64,000 nucleotides of DNA from NCBI GenBank assembly GCA_020850535.1, contig JADZEM010000187.1, positions 62,001 through 126,000 on the forward strand. The letters run 5' to 3'. The notes beneath the pieces were generated by a model. The model did not search any database. It was not told the origin of the DNA and saw nothing but the letters and a program-made list of their open reading frames with translations. This stretch comes from Chloroflexota bacterium (GTDB lineage: Bacteria > Chloroflexota > UBA6077 > JACCZL01). Positions 1-8,310 of the stretch are shown one piece after another. The position numbers and the translations under genes were made by a program. Every line of letters starts with the position of its first letter. Positions within the stretch are counted from its first letter, which is position 1.

Positions 1-42
1 GCCGGCCGACCCCGCGCCGAGAATGATGTGGTCGTACTTCAT
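1..42 (-). CDS. GMC-type FAD oxidoreductase, N-terminal fragment (runs off the window)
   Basis: Reading leftwards from an ATG at 42, the first 14 codons give MKYDHIILGAGSAG. This is the opening beta strand and glycine loop of an FAD-binding Rossmann fold, in the form typical of GMC (choline-dehydrogenase-like) oxidoreductases. A CCGGAG ribosome-binding-like stretch lies 8-13 bases upstream. The rest lies outside the window, so substrate and completeness are unknown. It diverges from the RpiR regulator at 366 and may be controlled by it. Other FAD/NAD enzymes with a similar N-terminus are possible. Confidence 0.6.
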   Translation of the reverse strand, partial: MKYDHIILGAGSAG

Positions 43-365
43 CGGGCATGCTCCGGCCAGAAGTGAGGGGCCGCTCCCGCCGCATCGGCGCGGCGCGCGT
101 CAGCCTGCAACGACGATGTCGTAAGGGGTGGCGCGCGGCCCGCATGCAGGATGGCAGCTTGCCACACGCGACGCAAGCAGCGCCCGCGGGCGGGAGCCCG
201 CGAGCGCCGAGCATGACTCCGCCAGGGCAATCGCCCGGATCGATGCCGCGCGGAGGGACACACCATGGCCGAACCCACCGGACCTCGTCATGCAATGGTC
301 ATTGCATTTCTCGGCGGATGCCGCTATGCTGTGCAGCCTGGGGGTGGGGTGTGACCGGCGCCAGC
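43..365. other. Divergent intergenic region
   Basis: About 320 bases between the leftward oxidoreductase start and the rightward regulator. Besides the promoter/palindrome at 291-330 it holds a 7-bp GC-rich hairpin with a GGGA loop at 185-202. Long open frames cross it on both strands but look like high-GC shadows without family features. Confidence 0.6.
291..330 (+). promoter_or_regulatory. Promoter with overlapping perfect palindrome upstream of the RpiR regulator
   Basis: A perfect inverted repeat, TGCAATG-GT-CATTGCA, occupies 291-306. Its right arm overlaps a candidate -35 box TTGCAT (302-307), followed after 17 bases by a -10 box TATGCT (325-330). Transcription would start near 337, just ahead of the RpiR gene. 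The position suggests a repressor operator, perhaps autoregulatory and shared with the divergent oxidoreductase; the identity of the binding protein is inferred. Confidence 0.6.
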
Positions 366-1229
366 ATGACAGACGCCAGTGTGACGGGTCGGACGCTGCA
401 AGAGGCCGTGGCGGCGGAGTTCGCGGGCCTCGCGCCAAAGCAGCAGCGAGTGGCCCGGTTCATGGCAGCCAACGAAGCGCTCATCGCCTACACGTCGGCG
501 AACGAGGTCGCCCGCCGGCTGGAGGTCGATCCGGCCACCGTCGTGCGGTTGGCGCGCGCGCTCGGCTACGCTGGCTACCCGGATCTCCAGCGGCAGATCC
601 GCACCCGCATTCCTCACCACTACCCGTCAATCGACGCGGCCGGTCACGATCCCGACGGCAGCAGCCCTGTGGAGCGGGCCATCGTGCAGGGGCAGGGCAA
701 CCTCCAGGCGACCCTCGACGCTACCACTGCCGAGCAGGTCGAGCGCGTCGTCGAGATGCTGGCCCAGGCTCGCCGCGTGCTCGTCTTCGGGAGCGGCGTC
801 GCCAGCGGCCTCGTGATGTTCCTCACCAGCTCCCTTCAGACGCTCGGCCTGCCGGTCGACGGCGAGATCGGCGAGGGGCTGAACGTCGTTCAGCGGCTGT
901 CGCTGCTGGATGAGCGCGATCTGGCGATGGGCGTCGGGTTCTATCGCTACCCCCGGCAGACCGTCGGGGCGCTCACGGAGGTCCGCAACGCCGGGGTTCC
1001 CAGCGTCGCTTTCACCGACAGCCCCCTGTCGCCGCTGGCCGGGGTCGCGCGGGTCACCCTGTGCGCGCCCGTCGAAAGCATCTCGCACCGCGTCTCGCTC
1101 GTCGGCCCGTGCGCGCTGGCCGATGCCCTGATCGCGGCCTACTCCTCGCGCCACCCGGACGCCGTCGCCGCGAGCTTGCGCCGCCTGGACGCGCGATACC
1201 GCACCGCCAGATTGCTGGTGAACAACTGA
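366..1229 (+). CDS. MurR/RpiR-family transcriptional regulator
   Basis: 287 aa. An N-terminal HTH_6 domain (about residues 10-80) is followed by a SIS sugar-isomerase-like domain (about 130-260, with VFGSGVASGL as the phosphosugar-binding start). Such proteins sense phosphosugars or other small ligands and regulate neighbouring catabolic genes. The ATG at 366 is chosen because the predicted promoter ends near 337, which rules out the longer frame starting at 48; an in-frame GTG at 351 directly after a GGGGTGGGG run is a real alternative. It heads a same-strand run (AtuA-like, DUF4387, Opp transporter, C45 hydrolase) that it probably controls. Confidence 0.88.
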   Translation: MTDASVTGRTLQEAVAAEFAGLAPKQQRVARFMAANEALIAYTSANEVARRLEVDPATVVRLARALGYAGYPDLQRQIRTRIPHHYPSIDAAGHDPDGSSPVERAIVQGQGNLQATLDATTAEQVERVVEMLAQARRVLVFGSGVASGLVMFLTSSLQTLGLPVDGEIGEGLNVVQRLSLLDERDLAMGVGFYRYPRQTVGALTEVRNAGVPSVAFTDSPLSPLAGVARVTLCAPVESISHRVSLVGPCALADALIAAYSSRHPDAVAASLRRLDARYRTARLLVNN

Positions 1230-1263
1230 TGCTGATGCTCCGGATGTCAGCCTGGAGGATGTC

Positions 1264-2643
1264 GTGCCACGCATGATGACCACGCTCTCCGCAACGGGCG
1301 CGCTCGGTCACGAGCCGATCCACCGTGACTCCTTCTTCGAGGGGATCAAGCAGCCGCTCGACTTCATCGGTGCGGACGCCGGCAGCGGCGACAGCGGCCC
1401 GTTCTTCCTCGGGGCCGACGCGCCGATGAACCCCCGCGAGTGGGAGGAGCACGACCTCGAATTGCTGCTCTGCGCCGCGCGCGAGCGCAAGATCCCGATG
1501 ATCATCGGATCGGCCGGCGGCGCGGGGACGACACGCGGCGTGGACGACTACATCCAGATCATCCGCGAGCTGACCGCCAGGCACCGGCTGGAGCCGTTCC
1601 GGCTGGCCCGAATCACATCGGAAGTGCCGCTCGACTACCTCCGCGAGCGGATGCAGACCGAGCAGATCAAGCCACTCGGCGCTGCGACGCCCCTGACGCC
1701 CGAGCTGCTCGACCGCACCAGCCGAGTCGTGGCAATGATGGGCGTCGAACCGTACTTCAAGGCGTTTGACCTGGGGGCGGATGTCGTCATCGCCGGGCGC
1801 TCCTGCGACGACGCCATCTACGCGTCGCTGCCGCTGCGTGCCGGCTTCCCCAAGGGTCTCTCGTTCCACCTCGGCAAGACACTGGAATGCGCCTCGCTGG
1901 TCGGGACGCCGTCGATGGCGAAAGAGACCATCGTCGGGCGCATCACCGATGAGTATGTCGAGCTGGAGCCGATGCACCCGGCCCAGCGCTGCACGCCCGA
2001 GTCCGTCGCCGGTCACTCGCTCTACGAGCGGGCGCACCCGTACCGGCAAGCCTACCCTGGCGGCGTCCTCGACACCGGCGGCACGACCTACGAGCAGGTC
2101 AGCGAGCGCGCCACGCGCTACTGGGGAAGCCAGTTCGTCGAGGACGCCGAATACCGCGTCAAGCTGGAGGGCGCGGGCCTCGTCGGCTTCCGCGCGCTGA
2201 CCATCGGCGCGGTTCGCGACCCCATCGCCATCGACAGCCTGGACTGGGTGCTGGACGCCGTGCGCCAGCGGACCCGCGAACAGTACAGCCAGCTGATGGA
2301 GGGTCCGGGCCAGGACTATCAGATCGTCTTCCACCAGTACGGCAAGAACGGTGTCATGGGTCCGCTCGAACCAGTCAAGCAGTCGCTGGCCCACGAGATC
2401 TGCATCGTGACGGAGGTCGTGGCGCGCACCCAGGAGATCGCGGATCTGGTTGCGCGCTTCACCCTCTACCGGCTGCTCTTCCCGACCTTCGCCGGGCAGA
2501 AGGCGACCGCCGGCGGTATCGCGATGCTGCGCGACGAAGTGCTGCAAGGTCAGCCGTCCTACCGCTGGACCGTCGATCACCTGCTCCCCATCGCCGATCC
2601 GCTCGCCCTCTTCCCCATCACGATCGAGGAGATCGGGGCATGA
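1264..2643 (+). CDS. AtuA-like acyclic terpene utilization family protein (DUF1446)
   Basis: 459 aa, full length for the AtuA/DUF1446 family, with the characteristic N-terminal stretch DFIGADAGSGDSGPFFLG and IGSAGGAGTT. In Pseudomonas the namesake belongs to citronellol/geraniol degradation, but members occur widely with ABC transporters and hydrolases and their reaction is not established. The GTG at 1264 sits 5 bases after GGAGG (1254-1258); ATGs at 1273 and 1276 are less well placed. Its stop overlaps the ATG of the DUF4387 gene (ATGA), so the two are translationally coupled and probably act as partners. Confidence 0.85.
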   Translation: MPRMMTTLSATGALGHEPIHRDSFFEGIKQPLDFIGADAGSGDSGPFFLGADAPMNPREWEEHDLELLLCAARERKIPMIIGSAGGAGTTRGVDDYIQIIRELTARHRLEPFRLARITSEVPLDYLRERMQTEQIKPLGAATPLTPELLDRTSRVVAMMGVEPYFKAFDLGADVVIAGRSCDDAIYASLPLRAGFPKGLSFHLGKTLECASLVGTPSMAKETIVGRITDEYVELEPMHPAQRCTPESVAGHSLYERAHPYRQAYPGGVLDTGGTTYEQVSERATRYWGSQFVEDAEYRVKLEGAGLVGFRALTIGAVRDPIAIDSLDWVLDAVRQRTREQYSQLMEGPGQDYQIVFHQYGKNGVMGPLEPVKQSLAHEICIVTEVVARTQEIADLVARFTLYRLLFPTFAGQKATAGGIAMLRDEVLQGQPSYRWTVDHLLPIADPLALFPITIEEIGA

Positions 2644-2972
2644 CCGCGACACAGCCGCTGCACCGGCTTGCCAAGACGATTCGCAGCAAGAACGCCGGGG
2701 CCAATCACTTCACGCTTGACATCATCTTCGACAACTTCGAGACCTACGAGCGCGTCCGCGAAACGGATGTCATCACGCGCGACCTGATCCGCGACCTCTA
2801 CGGGGTCGAAGACACGCAGATCGCGCAGTTCGTTCACTACCCGCCCGGCAACGCCATCAAGATCACCCTTCGACGGCCCATCACCAGCGGCGACGTAGGC
2901 GACTCCGATGTCTATGGCTGCCAGCAGTACATCCCGCTGCTCACCATCCCGATTCCATGGGACGACGCCTGA
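2640..2972 (+). CDS. DUF4387 family protein (AtuA partner domain)
   Basis: 110 aa. Matches the small DUF4387 family, usually encoded next to or fused to AtuA-like proteins; the conserved opening (LAKTIRSKNAGANHFTLDIIF) and the C-terminal QQYIPLLTIPIP are visible. There is no signal peptide or membrane segment, so it is probably cytoplasmic. The start overlaps the preceding stop by 4 bases. The function is unknown; strict pairing suggests a small subunit or accessory fold for the AtuA-like protein. Confidence 0.85.
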   Translation: MTATQPLHRLAKTIRSKNAGANHFTLDIIFDNFETYERVRETDVITRDLIRDLYGVEDTQIAQFVHYPPGNAIKITLRRPITSGDVGDSDVYGCQQYIPLLTIPIPWDDA

Positions 2973-3001
2973 ACGCCATCTCGTACTGGAGGCCCGTCAC
3001 G

Positions 3002-4723
3002 ATGATCCGAGACGATTCGACCTCACGAGCCCGGCCGTCGATGCCTGGGAAGCTGTCACGGCGAGCGCTACTCCAGCAGGTTGCCCTGTACGGCGGCGCG
3101 GCGCTGCTGGCGACGGCGTGCGGCCAGACGCCGGCCCCGGCCGCCCCGGCGAAGCCTGCCGAGAGTAAGCCGGCCGACGCGGCCAAGCCAGCGGCGTCGG
3201 CGCCAGCCCCGACTACCGCCCCCGCGGCGAAGCCCACGGAGGCCGCGAAGCCTGCCGAAGCTGCAAAGCCCGCCGAGCCGAAGCCGGCCGCGAAGGCTCA
3301 GCGCCCGCAGCTCATCGTGGCGCAGGTGGCCGACATCCAGACGCTCGATCCGACGATGCACCGTCAGCGGCAGACCCAGAACGTCCATCAGCTCATCTTC
3401 GACTCGGTGGTCCACCGGACGAACGACCTTCAGCTGCAGGGCCGGCTTGCCGAATCGTGGAAGCAGGTCGACGAGAAGACGTTTGAGCTGAAGATGCGGG
3501 CCGGCGCGAAGTGGCACGACGGCAAGCCGGTCACCGCGAAGGACGTCAAGTTCAGCTTCGACCGCACGTTGGACCCGGCCCGCAAAGCCCCACGGGCTGG
3601 CCTGCTGGACATGGTGGCTTCCACTGAAGCCCCGGACGACACGACCGTGGTCGTCAAGACGAACCGGGCCGATCCCCTGACCCTGGTCTTCCTGAACTAC
3701 CACGCGATCACCCCGATGGCCGCCGTTCAGGAGAAGGGCGACGCCTTCTTCAACGCGCCGATTGGCGCAGGGCCGTTTCTGTTCAAGGAGTGGAAGAAGG
3801 ACGAGCGGGTGGTGATGGAGGCGAATGACGCGTTCTGGGGCGGCGCGCCCACCATCGGCACGCTCATCTTCCGGCCGATCCCAGATCCGGCCACGATGCT
3901 GGCCGAGCTGGAGTCCGGCGGCATCGACATCGCGGCGGAGCTGCCGGCCTCGCTCGCCCCGCAGATCAAGGGCAATGCCAAGATCCAGTCGTTGACGGCC
4001 CCGAGTACCGTCGTCCAGTACATCGGGCTCAATACGACGAAGAAGCCGCTCGACAACGTCCAGGTGCGGCAGGCGCTCAATCATGCCGTGGACAAGAATG
4101 CCATCGTCAGCAGCCTGTTGAACGGACTGGCTACGCCGATCCCCGGGCCGCTCTTCCCCGAGGTGCGCGGCTTCGACAAGGCGGTCACCGGCTACGGCTT
4201 CGACCGCGAGAAGGCGAAGTCGCTGCTGGCGGCGGCGGGCCTGGCCGGCGGCTTCGAACTCACGCTCGACACGGCGGCCCCCACCAAGGAGCTGTCCGAG
4301 GCGATTGCGGGACAGTGGAAGCAGATCGGCGTCACGGCCAAAGTCAACGTGGTCGAGGCGGGCGTCCTGACCCAGAAGGTCACCGCTGGTGAGAGCGAAG
4401 CCTACTTCAGCTCCTGGGGTGACTCGTCAGCAGATGCCGGCGTCACCTACTACCGCCACTTCCACGGCGGGCAGCGCGCTCAGTTCAAGGACACCGGCTA
4501 TGCGAAGCCGGACCTCGACAAGCTCATCGACGAGGGGCGTGTGGCCACCGACAACGCCAAGCGCCAGCAGGTCTTCGCCCAGGCGATGAAGATCATCGTG
4601 GACGATGCGCCATGGGTCTTCCTCTGGCAGCCGCAGACGCTGGCCGCTGCGCGCACGGGGGTCGGCGGTTTTGCGCCACGCATGGATGCCTACCTGTTCC
4701 TCGACAAGGTCACGAAGGCGTAG
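3002..4723 (+). CDS. ABC transporter substrate-binding lipoprotein, family 5 (peptide/nickel/opine type)
   Basis: 573 aa. The N-terminus has an SRRALLQ twin-arginine-like motif, a hydrophobic stretch and a LATAC lipobox, then a long Ala/Pro/Lys-rich linker, so it is probably a Tat-exported lipoprotein. The mature part shows the SBP_bac_5 pattern (TLDPTMHRQ, LAESWKQVDEKTFELKMRAGAKWHDGKPV split over two blocks, KDVKFSFDR). It delivers a peptide-like or other organic ligand to the permeases encoded next. The ATG at 3002 follows TGGAGG by about 10 bases; a longer in-frame start at 2957 would overlap the DUF4387 gene. Confidence 0.93.
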   Translation: MIRDDSTSRARPSMPGKLSRRALLQQVALYGGAALLATACGQTPAPAAPAKPAESKPADAAKPAASAPAPTTAPAAKPTEAAKPAEAAKPAEPKPAAKAQRPQLIVAQVADIQTLDPTMHRQRQTQNVHQLIFDSVVHRTNDLQLQGRLAESWKQVDEKTFELKMRAGAKWHDGKPVTAKDVKFSFDRTLDPARKAPRAGLLDMVASTEAPDDTTVVVKTNRADPLTLVFLNYHAITPMAAVQEKGDAFFNAPIGAGPFLFKEWKKDERVVMEANDAFWGGAPTIGTLIFRPIPDPATMLAELESGGIDIAAELPASLAPQIKGNAKIQSLTAPSTVVQYIGLNTTKKPLDNVQVRQALNHAVDKNAIVSSLLNGLATPIPGPLFPEVRGFDKAVTGYGFDREKAKSLLAAAGLAGGFELTLDTAAPTKELSEAIAGQWKQIGVTAKVNVVEAGVLTQKVTAGESEAYFSSWGDSSADAGVTYYRHFHGGQRAQFKDTGYAKPDLDKLIDEGRVATDNAKRQQVFAQAMKIIVDDAPWVFLWQPQTLAAARTGVGGFAPRMDAYLFLDKVTKA

Positions 4724-4732
4724 GGGCGGACG

Positions 4733-5740
4733 GTGACGCGGTACATGGCGCGGCGGCTGATCCTGCTCCTGCCGGTCCTGGTCGGCATCTCGGTGCTGAC
4801 CTTCTCGATCATGCAGATCATCCCGGGCGACCCGGTGATGATCATGTTGCAGGGCCAGACCCACTCGCCTGAGGAGGTCGCCCGCATCAGGGCACAGTGG
4901 GGCCTCGACCGGCCGCCCGTCATCCAGTATCTCAACTACGCCCGCCAGCTCGCCGTCGGCGACTTTGGTCGGTCGTTCATGCTGCAACGGTCGGTGCTGC
5001 CGGTCCTGGCACAGTACGTGCCGGCCACCATCGAGCTGGCGGTGGTCAGCGTGCTCATCGCGCTGATCGTCGCCATCCCGCTCGGCGTCCTCTCCGCCAT
5101 CAGGCAGCACTCGTGGATCGACCGCCTGGCGGCGCTGGTCGCGATCCTCGGGATCTCGATGCCAGGGTTCTGGCTGGGACTGTTGCTGATCATCGTGTTC
5201 GCCGTGACCCTCGGCGTGCTCCCCGTCTCGGGACGCCTCGAATACGCGGCCGGGCTGGAGGAGGTCACCGGGTTCTACCTGCTCGACAGCGTTCTGACGG
5301 GCAACCTGACGGCGTTCGTGGATGCCCTGGCGCACCTGATCATGCCGGCCACCGTCCTCGGCTCGTCGATGGCGGCCCACACGACGCGGCTGGTCCGCTC
5401 CAGCGTGCTGGAGGTGGCCCGGCAGGATTACGTCACCTATGCCCGCTCGAAGGGCCTCGGCGAGCGGGTGGTGGTGGTGCGCCACATGCTCCGCAATGCG
5501 CTGATCCCCACCATCACCATCGTCGGGATGCAGGCCGGCACGATCCTCGGCGGCGCCATCGTCATCGAAACGATCTTCGCCTGGCCGGGCCTGGGCCGCC
5601 TGACCGTCCAGGCCATCGGCGCGCGTGACTACTTCCTGCTCCAGGGCATCGTGCTGGTCTTCGCGGTGACACGGGTCGGCATCAACCTGCTCACGGACGT
5701 GCTCTACGCCGCGATCGATCCACGCATCCGGTTCTCGTAG
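4733..5740 (+). CDS. ABC transporter permease, OppB/DppB type
   Basis: 335 aa inner-membrane protein. The N-terminal segment (RRLILLLPVLVGISVLTFSI, then PGDP) is the hallmark of DppB/OppB permeases, and the EAA loop is EVARQDYVTYARSKGLG. It forms half of the channel with the next gene. The GTG at 4733 lies 9 bases after the binding-protein stop; an ATG at 4745 would lose four residues. No ATPase gene follows in the operon. Confidence 0.95.
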   Translation: MTRYMARRLILLLPVLVGISVLTFSIMQIIPGDPVMIMLQGQTHSPEEVARIRAQWGLDRPPVIQYLNYARQLAVGDFGRSFMLQRSVLPVLAQYVPATIELAVVSVLIALIVAIPLGVLSAIRQHSWIDRLAALVAILGISMPGFWLGLLLIIVFAVTLGVLPVSGRLEYAAGLEEVTGFYLLDSVLTGNLTAFVDALAHLIMPATVLGSSMAAHTTRLVRSSVLEVARQDYVTYARSKGLGERVVVVRHMLRNALIPTITIVGMQAGTILGGAIVIETIFAWPGLGRLTVQAIGARDYFLLQGIVLVFAVTRVGINLLTDVLYAAIDPRIRFS

Positions 5741-5742
5741 AC

Positions 5743-6678
5743 ATGGCAGCGAGCAAGCAGGCGCCCGCGACCGGCGTCGTGACCCTGGCGGATACCGCCG
5801 CCATGCGCGTCCAGCCGGTCCGGACCGAGATCCACATCGTGCTGGGATTGCTGGCGCGGAACCGGCCGGCCATCTTCGGGGCTGTCCTTTACCTGGGCTG
5901 CATCCTGATCGCGATCCTGGCCCCGGTGCTGGCGCCGGCCGACCCGCAGGACCAGATGCTCACCAACCGTCTCAAGCCGCCAGTCTGGCTCACTGGCGGA
6001 ACCTCGGAGCATATCCTCGGCGCGGACAACCTGGGGCGAGACATCCTGAGTCGGTTGCTCTACGGTGCGCGGGTCTCGATCCTCGTGGGCGCGGCCACCG
6101 TCACGGCGTGCGCCGTCCTCGGGAGCACGCTCGGGGCGATTGCCGGATACTGGCGTGGCCGGGTCGATGCCAGCCTGATGCTGGTGCTCGATATCTGGAT
6201 GGCGTTTCCTTCGCTGGTGCTGGCGATTGCCCTCAGTGCTGCGCTCGGACCGAGCCTCGGCAACCTGATCCTCGCGCTGGTGCTGACCGGCTGGGTCGCC
6301 TACTGCCGGGTGGTGCGGGGCGAGGTGCTCTCCCTGCGCGAGCGCGAGTTCGTGCTGGCGGCCCGGGTGTGCGGCGCAAGCGGTGCGCGGATCGTTGCGC
6401 GCCACTTGCTGCCGAACGTCCTGGCGCCGATCCTCGTCCTGGCGACCCTCGAAATGGCGACGGTCATCATCGCCGAAGCAGCCCTGAGCTTTCTCGGACT
6501 GGGCGTCCAGGCTGACCAGCCGACGTGGGGCGGTATGCTCAACGACGGCAGGCAGTTCCTGCGCCAGGCCTGGTGGCTGGCGACATTCCCGGGCATCGCG
6601 ATCTCGCTGCTGGTGCTCGGCATCAACCTGTTCGGCGACGGACTGCGCGACGCGCTCGATCCACGGCTGCGTCGCTGA
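5743..6678 (+). CDS. ABC transporter permease, OppC/DppC type
   Basis: 311 aa. It has the DppC-type N-terminal OppC_N segment (LLARNRPAIFGAVLYLG), the LGADNLGRDILSRLLYGARVS signature and an EAA loop around REREFVLAARVCGASGARI. It pairs with the OppB-like permease, whose stop lies 2 bases upstream of this ATG. The two ATPase subunits (DppD/DppF type) normally expected are not next to it, so they must be encoded elsewhere or shared. Confidence 0.95.
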   Translation: MAASKQAPATGVVTLADTAAMRVQPVRTEIHIVLGLLARNRPAIFGAVLYLGCILIAILAPVLAPADPQDQMLTNRLKPPVWLTGGTSEHILGADNLGRDILSRLLYGARVSILVGAATVTACAVLGSTLGAIAGYWRGRVDASLMLVLDIWMAFPSLVLAIALSAALGPSLGNLILALVLTGWVAYCRVVRGEVLSLREREFVLAARVCGASGARIVARHLLPNVLAPILVLATLEMATVIIAEAALSFLGLGVQADQPTWGGMLNDGRQFLRQAWWLATFPGIAISLLVLGINLFGDGLRDALDPRLRR

Positions 6679-6699
6679 CGACCCAGGGGAGCGTGGGAG

Positions 6700-8034
6700 A
6701 TGGAGACGACAACGGCCTCAGCCGATCTCGTGCTGCTTCGTGGGACGCCGGCCGAAGCCGGGGCAGCCTACGGGCGGGCGACCCGTGCCTGTATCCAGCG
6801 GTACGTAGCCGACTTCCTTACCAACGTCGAGGCTGAGGGGATCGGCCTCCCTGAGATCCAGCGGCGCACGGACCTCTACCACCGAATCGTGGACCGGCTC
6901 GCGCCCTGGTGGCACGAAGACGTAGCCGCCATCGCCTCAGCGGCCGGCGTCGCCACTGACGCCTATGCGGCCTACGTGGCGCAGAAGTACGTGATCCGAA
7001 CGACGCGCCCGCCGTCGCCGCCGCCCGCCGAGCACGAGTGTACGTCGTTCGTCTCAGTTGGCCGTGCCAGCGCGTCAGGCGCGTCGATCCTTCACAAGAA
7101 TCGTGACTCGGCCGCTCGGCCACAGGGCCTCTGGATTCGGCACGATGCTGGCTGCTACCGCTACCTGGCCGGCGGGGACAGCGGCGATCACGGCGTCATC
7201 CACTTTCTCAACGAAAAGGGGCTGGCCGGGGCCATGAACGCCGGCTCCGCGAGCAGCGACACGGCCCCGGACGGCTGGCCGACGCCGCAGATCCTGCGGC
7301 TGATCGCGGAGAAGGCCGCTTCCTGCCAGGAAGCCCTCGAGATCCTGCGAGAGATCGTGGGCCAGGGCTGGTACACCAACGGCGCACGCGGTTCGATCTG
7401 GTTCTTCGTGGATCGCGAGCGCGGCATGATCGTGGAGAACACCCGTCACGACCTTGACTACACCTGGATCGACGATCAAGTAGTCGCACGCGCGAACGAC
7501 TTCCTGCTGCCGGGCACTCGGCGCTGGGCCGCCCCCGACGCCCTGACCAACACGCGCTACGTCTCGGCCCGCGACGGTGCAGCCGCGTTGAACGGACAGG
7601 TGACGCCGTTTGCCCTGACCTCTCTCGGCCGTGACGAGGCCACGCTCCCGCGAGCGATGTGCTCGGACTCGACGTTGTCTGGATTCTCGGCGTCGGTCGG
7701 CGAAGGACCGCTCGGCGCGCTGGTGTGCGTCGGCAATCCCGCCAGCGGCGTCGCCGTCCCGTTCTATGTCAAAGCCGCCGGCGTACCGTCCTTTGTCATG
7801 GACGGCCGGCTGTGGAGCGCCGCCGAGATGCGGCGGCGCGCCCGCGTATCTGCCACCTCGAACGGCTCCCCTGCCGTCCCGGACGTGTCGCAGGTGCAGC
7901 AGCGTATCCTGCACGAGCATGACGAGCAGGCAACGCGCTGGGTCCATCTGGACGCGACGGCGCGGGCCGAGGCGCTCACTGCCGCGTCGGCGCGCTGGTC
8001 AGGTCTGGCGTTCACGGCGTTGATCCAGCCGTAG
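6700..8034 (+). CDS. C45-family acyltransferase/hydrolase (Ntn hydrolase)
   Basis: 444 aa. Resembles the C45 peptidase group (acyl-CoA:6-aminopenicillanate acyltransferase relatives): HECTSFVSVG around Cys114 provides the Ntn nucleophile, followed by ILHKNRDS and later conserved blocks. Family members hydrolyse or form amide bonds after self-cleavage before the Cys. Here Glu rather than the usual Gly precedes Cys114. There is no signal peptide, so it probably acts in the cytoplasm. It is last in the AtuA/Opp run, which suggests that it cleaves an imported N-acyl or peptide-like substrate; that role is inferred. Confidence 0.8.
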   Translation: METTTASADLVLLRGTPAEAGAAYGRATRACIQRYVADFLTNVEAEGIGLPEIQRRTDLYHRIVDRLAPWWHEDVAAIASAAGVATDAYAAYVAQKYVIRTTRPPSPPPAEHECTSFVSVGRASASGASILHKNRDSAARPQGLWIRHDAGCYRYLAGGDSGDHGVIHFLNEKGLAGAMNAGSASSDTAPDGWPTPQILRLIAEKAASCQEALEILREIVGQGWYTNGARGSIWFFVDRERGMIVENTRHDLDYTWIDDQVVARANDFLLPGTRRWAAPDALTNTRYVSARDGAAALNGQVTPFALTSLGRDEATLPRAMCSDSTLSGFSASVGEGPLGALVCVGNPASGVAVPFYVKAAGVPSFVMDGRLWSAAEMRRRARVSATSNGSPAVPDVSQVQQRILHEHDEQATRWVHLDATARAEALTAASARWSGLAFTALIQP

Positions 8035-8225
8035 CGGGCCGGCCAGGACGACGACGGTGATGCAGGCGACATCGCGACGTCAGCCCTGCGAGTCCGCTAC
8101 ACCGGCCCGTGGCGATACGCGAACGTCGTGGCCGCCGAGACCGCGTGCAGGAGACCGCGAGATCGGCCTGGGACCGCAGGATGCACCGGTCTTGCCACGA
8201 AACCCGAGTCCGATGTCGTCTTGGC

Positions 8226-8245
8226 GCTCGCGCTTCCGCGCGAGC
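8226..8245. repeat. Perfect 8-bp hairpin upstream of the sugar-binding protein gene
   Basis: GCTCGCGC-TTCC-GCGCGAGC, 65 bases upstream of the binding-protein start. It is directly followed by TACGAT (8246-8251), which could be a -10 box. It may be an operator, or the terminator of the preceding operon. The rest of the 8035-8310 gap shows nothing recognisable. Confidence 0.4.
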
Positions 8246-8310
8246 TACGATGCCTCATAGGTCTGACGGACCGCATTGGAGCACTGCCGCTCCACTGGTG
8301 GGAGGCGAGG

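Noticed and set aside
1054-2652. 532-residue leftward open frame opposite the AtuA-like gene
   Set aside because: It is fully antisense to a clear family member, has biased Arg/Asp/Glu content and no motif; a typical high-GC shadow.
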